Origin: Bradyrhizobium sp. 1
GTDB lineage: Bacteria > Pseudomonadota > Alphaproteobacteria > Rhizobiales > Xanthobacteraceae
Direction: 5' to 3'
Assembly (NCBI RefSeq): GCF_023073315.1
Contig: NZ_JADPJH010000033.1
Location: 695,990-759,989, forward strand
Length of the DNA stretch: 64,000 nucleotides
In this document: positions 25,562-33,742 of the stretch, piece after piece
Layout: each line of letters begins with the position of its first letter
How positions within the stretch are numbered: the first letter of the stretch is position 1
The notes under the pieces: model-generated
Database searches by the model: none
The model's input: the letters and a program-made list of their open reading frames with translations, nothing else
Told to the model about the DNA's origin: nothing
Translations under genes and position numbers: made by a program

Positions 25562-26188
25562 ATGTTGGACTTCAGGGGACAGGGGAAGGGTTTGGCGCTG
25601 GCTGCCATGCTCTTCGGGATCAGCGCGACAGTGCAGGCCGGTGAGAGCCGTCTGCTCTACGCGAGCCTCGGCGACAGCACGCGTGCGCCGATCGGCTGGG
25701 TCGAGTTTTGTGCGGACAATACCGCGCAGTGCCAGGGCGGGCCGACGCAGCCGCGCGACATCGTGATGTCGCAGACCGCGTGGCGCGATCTGGTCAAGGT
25801 CAATCGCTGGGTCAACGAGACCATCAAGCCTTTGACGGACCAGGAGCACTGGGGCGTGATCGAGAAGTGGTCGCTGCCGACCGACGGTTATGGCGATTGT
25901 GAAGACTACGTGCTGTTGAAGCGCAAGATGCTGATGGACGCCGGTTGGCCTCGCGAGGCCCTGCTCATCACCGTCGTGCGCGACAAGAAGGGCGAAGGAC
26001 ACGCGGTGCTGACGGTGAAGACCGACAAGGGCGAGTTCGTTCTCGACAATCAGAACGAGAACGTCATTGCCTGGACGGAGACCGGCTACCGCTTCGTCAA
26101 GCGCCAGTCGCAGGGCGATCCCAACGTCTGGGTCTCGCTCGGCGATACCAAGCCGGCGGTCTCCACCGCCAGCGCAAGAGACCAGTAA
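25562..26188 (+). CDS. Transglutaminase-like cysteine peptidase (BTLCP/LapG family)
   Basis: 208 residues from ATG 25562, after CGGGGGCC; an in-frame ATG at 25532 would add ten residues. The signal peptide is LALAAMLFGISATVQAG. The catalytic triad is visible: Cys in GYGDCEDYVLLKRKML, His in KGEGHAVLTVKT, Asp in FVLDNQNENV. In the LapG system such periplasmic peptidases cut a surface adhesin when a c-di-GMP receptor releases them. No LapD-like or adhesin gene is in the window. A strong terminator follows. Confidence 0.92.
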   Translation: MLDFRGQGKGLALAAMLFGISATVQAGESRLLYASLGDSTRAPIGWVEFCADNTAQCQGGPTQPRDIVMSQTAWRDLVKVNRWVNETIKPLTDQEHWGVIEKWSLPTDGYGDCEDYVLLKRKMLMDAGWPREALLITVVRDKKGEGHAVLTVKTDKGEFVLDNQNENVIAWTETGYRFVKRQSQGDPNVWVSLGDTKPAVSTASARDQ

Positions 26189-26267
26189 TTCGATCAGTAG
26201 GAACGAGACAACAGGTTACGCGACCCGGTCACATCCCCACCCCTCCCCGTCCCAGACCGGTTCGCGC

Positions 26268-26306
26268 GCGGCCAGCCATCCCCCAATGGCTGGCCGCAAC
26301 TTTTTT
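26268..26306 (+). terminator. Intrinsic terminator of the LapG-like gene
   Basis: Perfect 12-bp stem GCGGCCAGCCAT/ATGGCTGGCCGC, loop CCCCCA, then AAC and TTTTTT. It reads as a plus-strand terminator 80 bases after the gene. The stem would also protect the convergent minus-strand transcript. Confidence 0.92.
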
Positions 26307-26318
26307 GGGGGTGCGCTA

Positions 26319-28091
26319 TCAGTTCAGCGACGACCACGGCACGCGCGCGGCGGTGAAATCGCGCCACGTGCTTTGCAAGGACGGCTGTACGCCGACCGAT
26401 GCGCGCGCCTGCCAGCCGGCGATGGCCGCAGCAGCAATGGCGCTGTCGGGCTCGGCGCCGAGCCCGTCGAGCAGCGATGCCGTGACCGCCATGTCGTTGA
26501 AGGCGCCGAGCTCCTCCTGCAAGCCGGCGAGCCGTCGCGAGAATTTTCGCGCGGACTTGCGATCGGCAAAGAGCGGCAGCAGGAACTCGCTGAGATAGCG
26601 CAGCCGCTTGGTCGCGAGCCGCACCCGGTGCAGCTCTTCTGCGGGAAGCGACTTGAAGCGGCGGCCGCGCTTGAGCACCTTGGCATGTTGCGCCGACAGA
26701 ATGCGCTGCGCGAAGTTGACGGCGGGCTCGGCGAGCTGGCCCAGATCTTCGGCGGCAACGCCGTTGCGCCAGCCCCTCGTCTCGATCCAGTTGCCGAGGC
26801 CGATCAGGAAGACGGCGCAGCGGCGATCGGCGAGCGCATGATGCGCCTTGCGATAGGCATCCGATTGACGCCCGGCCGCAGCCCGGCCCAGCGCGTCGAA
26901 GCCGGCGACCGACGGACAGGCCGTTGCGATCGTCGGCAAGGTCTCGAGCTGGAACACGTCCCAGTCGCGCGCGGCGGAGAGGTCCTGCGCCAGCCACTTG
27001 GCCTCCGATCGCAGCGCATCGAGATTGCTGAGGGCGCCGACCGATCGCATCAAATCGAGCGCAGAGCGCAGCCGGCGCAGCGAGACGCGCAGCTGATGCA
27101 CGCCCTCCGGATTGCGTCCATCCTCCGCCGCCGGCAGCGACTGAAGCAGATGGAGGAAACAGGAGCGAAGGATCGTCGCGAAGGCTTGGTCGAGCGCGAC
27201 CGATGCATCGAGGCGAAGTTTGCGCGGGCGTCTCGCCGCCGGCGGCTTGTCGGCGGCGAGATCAAAGCCCCGCGCCGACTTGGTGCGGATCGACGGCTTC
27301 ACCGCCCCCTGCTCCGCAAGCAGCGAGGCGATCTCGTAGATCGTGCTTGCGGCGCCACTCTTGAGCTCCAGCTCGATCTCGCTCACCGGCAGCGAGCGAT
27401 GGCCGGCCGTCAGCTCACCCTGGTCGAAGGCGATTTCGACGGTACCTGACGGCAGGTCGATCATCCGCGCGTGACGGTGGATGTCGGCGGTGAAGACGGC
27501 CTCGAGAGGATGCGCTTCGAGATGGCTGCGAAGCTTCTCCGGAATGAAGGGCATTGCCAAGGCGAGATCGGGCGCAAGCGACGGCACGCTCGCCTCCCAC
27601 TCGCCGCGCCGCAGCGGATCGTCCACGGCATCGGTCTTCACGGTCTGCACGAAACGCGCGCCGCTCTGGCGCACGCGCAGGCTGAGGCCGTTGCGCCGAA
27701 GCAGGCGCTCGGGCGTGTCGTAATAGACGGATTTGAGATGTTTTCGCGAGCCCTTGTTGCGCGCATTGGCCGCAATGACAGGTGCGGCGTTGAAATGCGC
27801 CATGCGATCGGCATCGACGAGAAGCTTGAGCTCGATCTCGCCCGCAGGACGCGCGGCAGCGTTCGACTGGGCCGGTTCCGGTGCAGGCGTCACGTCCAGC
27901 GACGGCGTCTGATCGATCACAGCGCCCTCGGCGATCGCAGGTTCCGCGCCTGGCCCGGCCGGTTCAATGTGCCTGAGAAAGCCGGCGACGACTTGCGTTC
28001 TCTTGTTGTCCTTGGGGACAGGACTCCCGTCCGGCGCGCCCATAGTTTTGCGAGCCGGCGTAGCGTCTGATTTTAGCATTTCCGATGACAT
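26319..28091 (-). CDS. CYTH-CHAD protein (triphosphate tunnel enzyme plus polyphosphate-binding domain)
   Basis: About 590 residues; starts at 28118, 28091 and 28079 are all in frame. The N-terminus is low complexity. The CYTH domain begins at GEIELKLLVDADRM with the ExExK motif (EIELK) and runs to about residue 290 with alternating charged strands (GVEIAFD-type). The CHAD domain begins near GVHQLRVSLRRLRSALDLM and has conserved His/Arg helices (ELHRVRLATKRLRYLSEFL). CYTH enzymes hydrolyse triphosphates; CHAD binds polyphosphate. It is probably linked to inorganic phosphate storage. Confidence 0.92.
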   Translation of the reverse strand: MSSEMLKSDATPARKTMGAPDGSPVPKDNKRTQVVAGFLRHIEPAGPGAEPAIAEGAVIDQTPSLDVTPAPEPAQSNAAARPAGEIELKLLVDADRMAHFNAAPVIAANARNKGSRKHLKSVYYDTPERLLRRNGLSLRVRQSGARFVQTVKTDAVDDPLRRGEWEASVPSLAPDLALAMPFIPEKLRSHLEAHPLEAVFTADIHRHARMIDLPSGTVEIAFDQGELTAGHRSLPVSEIELELKSGAASTIYEIASLLAEQGAVKPSIRTKSARGFDLAADKPPAARRPRKLRLDASVALDQAFATILRSCFLHLLQSLPAAEDGRNPEGVHQLRVSLRRLRSALDLMRSVGALSNLDALRSEAKWLAQDLSAARDWDVFQLETLPTIATACPSVAGFDALGRAAAGRQSDAYRKAHHALADRRCAVFLIGLGNWIETRGWRNGVAAEDLGQLAEPAVNFAQRILSAQHAKVLKRGRRFKSLPAEELHRVRLATKRLRYLSEFLLPLFADRKSARKFSRRLAGLQEELGAFNDMAVTASLLDGLGAEPDSAIAAAAIAGWQARASVGVQPSLQSTWRDFTAARVPWSSLN

Positions 28092-28118
28092 GACGATTTG
28101 ATGACAGAACGACAGCAT

Positions 28119-28525
28119 ATAGCTGGTGCGGCCCGCGAGGAATAGTCACGTTAACTCGCAGCGCGCGATCGTCCACACGTCGTGCCCGATGCAATATCCG
28201 GCAAGGACTGTCATAATTCGACTCGGCATGACGAATTAAATTGCCGTCGCGTACGGTGAGTGATCGAATTGATAGCGAATCTCGCGGTTCCCGAAAGCGA
28301 GATGAAGGCGTCAGTGAGCTTGACTCATGCTAGCCGAGAAATTCTTTCTGGTTCTGGAGACGCTTAGAAGTCACGCCTCCGACGACAGACCTGAAATTGT
28401 GACGAGCCCTGCCCGGCTTCCCGCGGTCCCGGAGACCGAGTTCGGCTCGCGGCGCAAAGGGCCGGTTCCCGGAGAGCGGGACTAGAAGCGATCCAAAGTC
28501 AGGGCATCTTTCGTGCACATGCGCG
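28119..28525. other. Gap without genes
   Basis: Nothing convincing is coded in about 400 bases. Visible structure is limited to a hairpin near 28282-28304 (TCTCGC / GCGAGA) and a GTTCCCG-containing pair near 28390-28480. It separates two minus-strand genes and probably holds the CYTH-CHAD promoter at its left and the end of the amidohydrolase message at its right. Confidence 0.5.
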
Positions 28526-29869
28526 TCAATGCGCGAGCGCGTTCTTGTAGACCTTGCCGCCCTTCATGATCACCACGAAATTCCTGGCGGGATCTTCGAC
28601 CAGCTTGATGTTGTCGAGCGGATTGCCGTCGACCAGCAGGAGATCGGCGAGCGCGCCCTCCTCCACGACGCCGAGCTTGCCGGGGTAAGGGTTTCTCGGG
28701 CCGGATAGGCCCAAGAGCTCGGCATTGGTCGACGTCGCCATGATCAGCGCTTCGGCCGACGTGTACCAGCGCGTCAGCGCCGTCAGCATCGCACCCTGCT
28801 TGTCCGCCAGCGCCTTCGAGAACAGGACGTCGGTGCCGAACGCGGTCTTGATGCGGTACTTCTTCGCCAGCGCATAAACGCGGTCGGTGCCGGCAACCAC
28901 TTGCCGCATCTTGTCCTGCTCCGCGGGCCCCAGTGCAGCGGCGCCGGAGATATCCAGGAATGGCTGCGTGCTGAGCCAGATCCCCTTCTCCGCCATCAGC
29001 TTCGCGCTCGCCTCGTCCATGAGATGGCCGTGCTCGATGCATCTGAGGCCGGCTGCGATCGAACGCTGGATCGCGACCGGTGTGTAGGCGTGCGTGGCGA
29101 CATAGGTGCCCCAATTGTCGGCGGCTTCAACCGCGGCGCGCAGCTCCGGTTCGGTGAATGTGGAAACGTCGAGCGGGCTGAAGGGCGATGCAACACCGCC
29201 GCCGGCGGTGAGCTTGACCTGCGAAGCGCCCTGCATGAGCTGCTCGCGCGCGCGGACACGCACCTCGTCCGGACTGTCGGCGACCATGCTGCCGCCGATC
29301 CGTTCCATGCGGCTGAGCATGCCGCCGATGGTGCGCGGCAGATCGGCAATTTGCCGGAAGTCGCCATGGCCGCCGGTGATGGTGATCATCGCGCCGGACG
29401 GATAGATGCGGGGGCCTGTGACGAGATCCTCGTCAATGGCCTGCTTGAGGCCGAAGCTCGGCCCGCCCATGTCGCGCACGGTGGTGAAGCCGCGCATCAA
29501 CGTCGCGGTCGCCTCGCTCGCGGCGAGCAGATTGTTGTAGCCGATATCGCCCGCGAGCACGGCCATCGGCGTCGGACGGACCAGCATCGCATGCCAATGC
29601 GCGTCGATCAGTCCCGGCATCAGTACGCGGCCGCCGCCGTCGATCACCTGACCGGTGGCGGCGATGTCGCTCGCCGAGATCTTCTCGATCTTCCTGTCCC
29701 TGACGAGAACATTGGACGCGGCCGAGAGCGCGGCGTTCTTTCCGTCGAAAATCCTGACATTGCGGAACAGGACGGCGGAGTCCTGCTGGGCCAGCGCAGG
29801 CCACGCGCCACAGATGAGCACCGCAAACAGCACCGCGAGCCCGGCCCGCGCCTTCAATCCAGACATCAT
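28526..29869 (-). CDS. Exported amidohydrolase (imidazolonepropionase-like)
   Basis: 447 residues from ATG 29869, chosen because GGAGAA lies six bases upstream and a signal peptide follows (MMSGLKARAGLAVLFAVLICGAWPALAQ). The frame is open to 30253 but the extra part is not protein-like. Metal ligands: HWH in GLIDAHWHAML, the carboxylatable Lys in SQVKLTAGGG, His in VATHAYTP, HGH in CIEHGHLMD and Asp in AFGTDVLF. It is a binuclear metal hydrolase of the periplasmic prolidase/organophosphate-like branch. Substrate unknown; a cyclic amide or X-Pro dipeptide is plausible. Confidence 0.9.
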   Translation of the reverse strand: MMSGLKARAGLAVLFAVLICGAWPALAQQDSAVLFRNVRIFDGKNAALSAASNVLVRDRKIEKISASDIAATGQVIDGGGRVLMPGLIDAHWHAMLVRPTPMAVLAGDIGYNNLLAASEATATLMRGFTTVRDMGGPSFGLKQAIDEDLVTGPRIYPSGAMITITGGHGDFRQIADLPRTIGGMLSRMERIGGSMVADSPDEVRVRAREQLMQGASQVKLTAGGGVASPFSPLDVSTFTEPELRAAVEAADNWGTYVATHAYTPVAIQRSIAAGLRCIEHGHLMDEASAKLMAEKGIWLSTQPFLDISGAAALGPAEQDKMRQVVAGTDRVYALAKKYRIKTAFGTDVLFSKALADKQGAMLTALTRWYTSAEALIMATSTNAELLGLSGPRNPYPGKLGVVEEGALADLLLVDGNPLDNIKLVEDPARNFVVIMKGGKVYKNALAH

Positions 29870-30395
29870 CAGTTCTCCGCGCCGACAGGCTGCTACGCAG
29901 TTGCGCTCAGGGGCCGCATTCTTCACCGTCGCCAATGCGCTGTTCATTGGCTGGATGGCCATCGCTGCGGGCGCTTCGAGATTTTTCATGCGTTCAGCCA
30001 GAGATCGCACCATGGCACCATACCGCAGAACGGATTCAACTGATGTCGGCTCCGTTCTAGAACTCGACGCTCCGGACACAGTTGATTCCGTCGTCTGGAC
30101 CGAGTCAATTTGCAACTTTAGGGAGATTATGCGGCCCTGCCATACGACTCCGGCAGGATGAATCGCGTGCGCAATGCAGCGGGAATTGTTGGCATATGCG
30201 TAAGTGCCCCTGTCCCGCATACGTCGAACTCTAATCAGTCGAACTCTAATCAAAAGGCGGATAGCGAAGTGAAGCCACTATCAACGCCAGATTGCAACTA
30301 CCTTGCGCTGGAGTACGATCCCGCGCGGGCCGCGTGATGGATGGGGCAGGAGGAAATCTCGAAGACGGCCCGGCATCAAGTGAGCGAGGCGTAAG
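29870..30395. other. Gap with a 15-bp tandem duplication
   Basis: No gene is seen in about 525 bases. GTCGAACTCTAATCA occurs twice head to tail at 30223-30237 and 30238-30252. The minus-strand frame open through this area reads Ser/Thr/Glu-rich and lacks a ribosome site. Confidence 0.5.
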
Positions 30396-30605
30396 ATGGT
30401 GGCACAGACGAGTGACGGACGCATTCTGCTGGTCAAGAAGCTTGGCGGACTCTTCGCAATCATATTCGGATGCCTGCTGACGGCCGTCGGCGTGACATTC
30501 GAATATGGCGGCACGACTTTCATCGGCGTGCTGCTGCTGATAGTTGGAGCCGCCCTGCTCGTGCTGAAGATTATCAGACGAAACCAAGGGCCTCCGTTGA
30601 CCTAG
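30396..30605 (+). CDS. Small two-span membrane protein
   Basis: 69 residues, ATG 30396 after GAGGCGTAAG. There are two hydrophobic helices, LGGLFAIIFGCLLTAVGVTF and FIGVLLLIVGAALLVLKII, with a short GGTT turn and a basic C-terminus. It resembles small stress membrane proteins but no family is assigned. It is followed immediately by a dispersed palindrome. Confidence 0.7.
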   Translation: MVAQTSDGRILLVKKLGGLFAIIFGCLLTAVGVTFEYGGTTFIGVLLLIVGAALLVLKIIRRNQGPPLT

Positions 30606-30703
30606 AGCATGATCCGGAAAAGTGCGAAGCGGTTCTCCGAAAAGATCATGCGCAAACAACAACCTCAAGCGCGATGACGATTCATCCCGATCTCATCGCG
30701 CTT
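30604..30703. repeat. AGCATGATC-type palindromic repeat, copy 2, with attached stem
   Basis: AGAGCATGATCCGGAAAAG to CTCCGAAAAGATCATGCG forms the same palindrome as 6976-7029. It is followed by a second inverted repeat AAGCGCGATGA/TCATCGCGCTT (30667-30703). The two parts often occur together in Rhizobiales. Confidence 0.85.
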
Positions 30704-30833
30704 TAACCTGCGGCCGCGGCGGAACGAGAACGTCGCTGCCTGGACAGAGACCGGCTGCCGCTTCAACTGCGCTGTTGACTGATCCAGCGGTTGCTTCAAT
30801 GGGTACCGCCACAGGCAATCACAAGGAGCTGCC

Positions 30834-31646
30834 ATGGCGTCGTTCCGCCCCGTCATCGCGTTGTCCAGGGGTCTCGAAGTTCTGCGGGTGATCAACCAGG
30901 AACGGCAGTCGACCGTCGGCTCGCTGCACAAAGCGACGGGGCTGAACAAGGCAACGATCGTGCGCATGCTCGAGACGCTGGAGCATGAAGGCTATGTGGT
31001 TCGCCGTACCGAGCCCGCCAGCTACGCGCCAACGGGACGGGCGCTGCTGCTCAGCGCGGGCTATGACGAGCCCACCTGGATTGGCGGCATCGCCGAACCC
31101 ATCCTGAACAAATTCCGCAAGCAGATCCATTGGCCATCAGACATCGCCGTACTCGATCAGGAGTCCATGGTCATCGCCCACACGACGCGGGTGGACGGCT
31201 CCCTGCTGTTCAACCGTCCGCCCGGCTTTCGCTTTCCCGTTCTGGGCACCTCGATGGGACGCGCCTATCTCGCCTTCTGCGAGCCCGCCGAGCGGGAGCG
31301 CATCGTCGCCCGCCTTGCCCTCAGTCCCGAGCCCTGGAACGATCTGGCGCGCAATCCCGGCAGGCTCGCCAAAGTGCTCCGCACGATCCGCAACGCCGGC
31401 TTCGCTGTCATGGACGAGAGCTACAGCCGCCACGTTTTCGGCGGCGCAGTTTGGGCAATCGGCGTTCCCGTCGTGCTGCGGGATCGCCTGTTCGCCAGCA
31501 TGAACGTGATGATGCTCCGCGAAGCGGTCAGCACGGAGGACGGCGCACGTCGCTTCGTACCGCCGATGAGGAAAGTCGCCTCCGCGCTTGCCGAGGCGCT
31601 TGGCGCCAAACTTGCCGCGCCGAGCACTCTATCTGCCCAACGCTAG
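30834..31646 (+). CDS. IclR-family transcriptional regulator
   Basis: 270 residues, ATG 30834 after GGAGCT. The N-terminal winged helix has GLEVLRVINQERQSTVGSLHKATGLNKATIVRMLETL. The C-terminal IclR effector domain has FRFPVLGTSMGRAYLAF and the FGGAVWAIGVPV strand. IclR proteins of this type control aromatic or dicarboxylate catabolism. It is followed by a Bug-type binding protein, with a palindrome between them, so it probably controls that gene. Confidence 0.93.
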   Translation: MASFRPVIALSRGLEVLRVINQERQSTVGSLHKATGLNKATIVRMLETLEHEGYVVRRTEPASYAPTGRALLLSAGYDEPTWIGGIAEPILNKFRKQIHWPSDIAVLDQESMVIAHTTRVDGSLLFNRPPGFRFPVLGTSMGRAYLAFCEPAERERIVARLALSPEPWNDLARNPGRLAKVLRTIRNAGFAVMDESYSRHVFGGAVWAIGVPVVLRDRLFASMNVMMLREAVSTEDGARRFVPPMRKVASALAEALGAKLAAPSTLSAQR

Positions 31647-31649
31647 CCA

Positions 31650-31664
31650 TTTCATACAGTGAAA
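31650..31664. promoter_or_regulatory. Candidate IclR operator palindrome
   Basis: TTTCATACAGTGAAA is a perfect 5-bp inverted repeat (TTTCA/TGAAA) with a 5-base centre. It resembles operators of IclR regulators and lies in the gap between the IclR gene and the binding-protein gene, about 100 bases before the latter. Confidence 0.5.
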
Positions 31665-31761
31665 CGATATTTCTATTTCTTGACGCTCTTGCTTGCCCGT
31701 GTGAGACCTCTTCCCGGTGGCTACCGGCCGCCCAATGACGCAATGAAAAGGGGAGGCCGAA

Positions 31762-32739
31762 GTGTGGACATGCGCCAGAATTGTGGGTGCCGCAATTGCA
31801 TGCCTGACGCTGGCCGTTGCTGACACCGCTTGGGCCGAAGCCTGGCCGACCCGGGCAATCAGGATCGTCGTCTCCACGCCGGCAGGCGGCATCACCGATG
31901 CCTTCGCCCGCTCCTATGGCGACTATATCTCGCAGAAGCTTGGCCAGCCGGTCATCGTCGAAAACAAAACCGGAGCCAGCGGTGCGCTGGCGGCGCAATC
32001 GGTGAAGGAGTCCCCGGCGGACGGCTATACGCTGATGTACACGATCTCATCCACCCTGCTCGGTAACCGGCTGCTGCTGAAATCGCTGGCCTATGATCCG
32101 GACAAGGATTTCGCAATCGTCGCGGTGACGCCTTCGGGACACCTGCCTTTGGTGGCCCATACGGTCACCGGCGCAAAGACGCTGGAAGAGTTCGTCGCCT
32201 ATGCGCGTGCCAACAAGGTCACGGCCGGCTCGTACGGCATCGGCTCGTTCGCGCACATCGCGATCGCCCAGCTCAACCGGCAATTCGGCCTCGACATTTC
32301 CATCGTGCATTACCGCGGCGAAGCGCCGATGTGGCAGGATTTCGCAGCCGGAGTCATCCAGGCGGCGGTTGGCAGCTATCAGGCCGCGCTTCCGGTGCTC
32401 GATACCGGCGTCGGCCGCGCGATTGCCGTGCCGACACCGGTGCGCATGAAGAAGCTGCCCGAAACCAAGACGTTTATCGAGCAAGGCGTCACCGGCAATG
32501 TCTTCCAGCTCACCAGCTTCACCACGCTGGTTGCGCCCGCTGCGACGCCAACAGACCGGATCGAACTGCTCGCCAAACTGATGGTCGAAGGCGGCAAGAC
32601 GGAGCGTGTGCAAAAGCTGCTCGATGCCTTCGGGGTCGACCAGCCGGCAATGGATCGCGCGTCGTCGTTGGCGCTCTACGAAAAGGAAGGGCCGGTCTGG
32701 CTCGAATCGATCAAGACTCTCGGGTTGGAGCCGCAATAG
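31762..32739 (+). CDS. Tripartite tricarboxylate-type (Bug) substrate-binding protein
   Basis: 325 residues from GTG 31762 after GGGGAGG. The signal peptide is IVGAAIACLTLAVADTAWA. The Bug family core shows in WPTRAIRIVVSTPAGGITDAFAR, LGQPVIVENKTGASGALAAQSVKESPADGYTLMY and VHYRGEAPMWQDFAAGVIQ. It binds a small carboxylate or similar ligand in the periplasm. No TctA/TctB membrane genes are adjacent, so it is an orphan receptor, as is common for this family. Confidence 0.92.
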   Translation: MWTCARIVGAAIACLTLAVADTAWAEAWPTRAIRIVVSTPAGGITDAFARSYGDYISQKLGQPVIVENKTGASGALAAQSVKESPADGYTLMYTISSTLLGNRLLLKSLAYDPDKDFAIVAVTPSGHLPLVAHTVTGAKTLEEFVAYARANKVTAGSYGIGSFAHIAIAQLNRQFGLDISIVHYRGEAPMWQDFAAGVIQAAVGSYQAALPVLDTGVGRAIAVPTPVRMKKLPETKTFIEQGVTGNVFQLTSFTTLVAPAATPTDRIELLAKLMVEGGKTERVQKLLDAFGVDQPAMDRASSLALYEKEGPVWLESIKTLGLEPQ

Positions 32740-32781
32740 CCGCCGCCTCGCCCATCCGGGTGCGGACGCGCGTCGTTGAGC

Positions 32782-33489
32782 TTAGATGCCCAGCACGTCC
32801 GCAAGCCGCAACTCGTCGGCAGCAGGATCCTTCAGGAACAGCTCGGCCTCGATCTCGTTCAGATGCGACAGCATCTGCGCGCGCGCGGTCTCTCTGTCAC
32901 GCTTGCGGATCGCGGCGACGATGCCGGCGTGGTGATCGGTGCCGCAGGCAGGCGTATCGTGACGGCGATAGAGCAGGATGATGAGCGAGGAGCGCGCGAT
33001 CAGCTCCTTGAGGAAGCCGAGATAAATGCTGTGGCCGCTCATCTCCGCGATGAGCCTGTGAAACTCACCGGAGAGCCGCACCGAGGCACGCGCGTCGCCG
33101 CGCAGCTCTGCCTCGCGTTCTTCGGTGAGATGTTGCTGGAGACGACCGATCCAGGCCGGCGACACCGCCTCACAGGCGTGATCGACGATGGTCGGTTCGA
33201 TCAGACGGCGTGCCTCGAACACTTCGCGGGCGTCGCCCGGTGTCGGCCGCGCGACGAAGGCGCCGCGGTTCTTTTCGATGCTGACGATGCCCTCATGGGC
33301 AAGCTGCTGAAGCGCCGTGCGGACCAGCGTGCGGCTGGCGCCATAGATTTCGCCGATCTCGTCCTCACCGAGCTTGGTGCCGGGCAACAGGCGATGCTCG
33401 AGGATTGCCGCGGTCACGCCCTCCCGGATACGGCTGACACGATCGCTCGCATCTGGCGCATCGGATTTCGGGCGAGTCTTGGCAGCCAT
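32782..33489 (-). CDS. GntR-family (FCD) transcriptional regulator
   Basis: 235 residues from ATG 33489; an upstream TTG at 33549 is in frame but unlikely. The winged helix is IREGVTAAILEHRLLPGTKLGEDEIGEIYGASRTLVRTALQQLAHEGIV. The FCD domain has the metal-site residues (FEARRLIEPTIVDHA, EFHRLIAEMSGH, DHHAGIVAAIRKRD). It is divergent from the ABC/racemase operon and is its likely repressor. Confidence 0.93.
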   Translation of the reverse strand: MAAKTRPKSDAPDASDRVSRIREGVTAAILEHRLLPGTKLGEDEIGEIYGASRTLVRTALQQLAHEGIVSIEKNRGAFVARPTPGDAREVFEARRLIEPTIVDHACEAVSPAWIGRLQQHLTEEREAELRGDARASVRLSGEFHRLIAEMSGHSIYLGFLKELIARSSLIILLYRRHDTPACGTDHHAGIVAAIRKRDRETARAQMLSHLNEIEAELFLKDPAADELRLADVLGI

Positions 33490-33552
33490 GGGTGTGAGGG
33501 CTCGATCGGCGACTATGGCCTCGAATCCTAATCGACGAGCTGTATCCAATCA

Positions 33553-33581
33553 CAGGCGAAAGATTATACAATCTGCGCCTG
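33553..33581. promoter_or_regulatory. Nested palindrome upstream of the GntR gene
   Basis: CAGGCG (33553-33558) pairs with CGCCTG (33576-33581), and inside them AGATT pairs with AATCT around ATAC. It lies 64 bases upstream of the GntR start and about 110 bases upstream of the sigma-54 promoter. It could be the GntR operator or, since TTTTG follows on the plus strand, a small terminator. Confidence 0.45.
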
Positions 33582-33690
33582 TTTTGTGTGCACGCAACTG
33601 CGAAGGCGGTGAGCCGCCCGGACGCACGCGCTCCGCTCTAACAATCTGACTCCGCTGCACTGTTTCGGAATTTGGCCGGCCGCGGGCGAT

Positions 33691-33706
33691 TGGCATGGAC
33701 CTTGCG
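33691..33706 (+). promoter_or_regulatory. Sigma-54 (RpoN) -24/-12 promoter
   Basis: TGGCATGGACCTTGCG matches the consensus TGGCACG-N4-TTGC, with the GG and GC dinucleotides exactly 12 bases apart and one mismatch (T for C). Expected transcription start is near 33717, 26 bases before the ATPase ATG at 33743. This also argues against the ATG at 33695, which lies inside the promoter. Confidence 0.7.
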
Positions 33707-33742
33707 GGGAGAGCAGAGCTTCGCCCTCCTCCCGGATACGCC

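Noticed and set aside
26067..27449. Plus-strand open frame of 460 codons opposite the CYTH-CHAD gene
   Set aside because: Antisense of a clear CYTH-CHAD protein. Its composition is Arg/Gly/Ala-rich and no domain is seen.
29870..30253. N-terminal extension of the amidohydrolase
   Set aside because: A good ribosome site and signal peptide place the start at 29869; the extension would bury the signal peptide.
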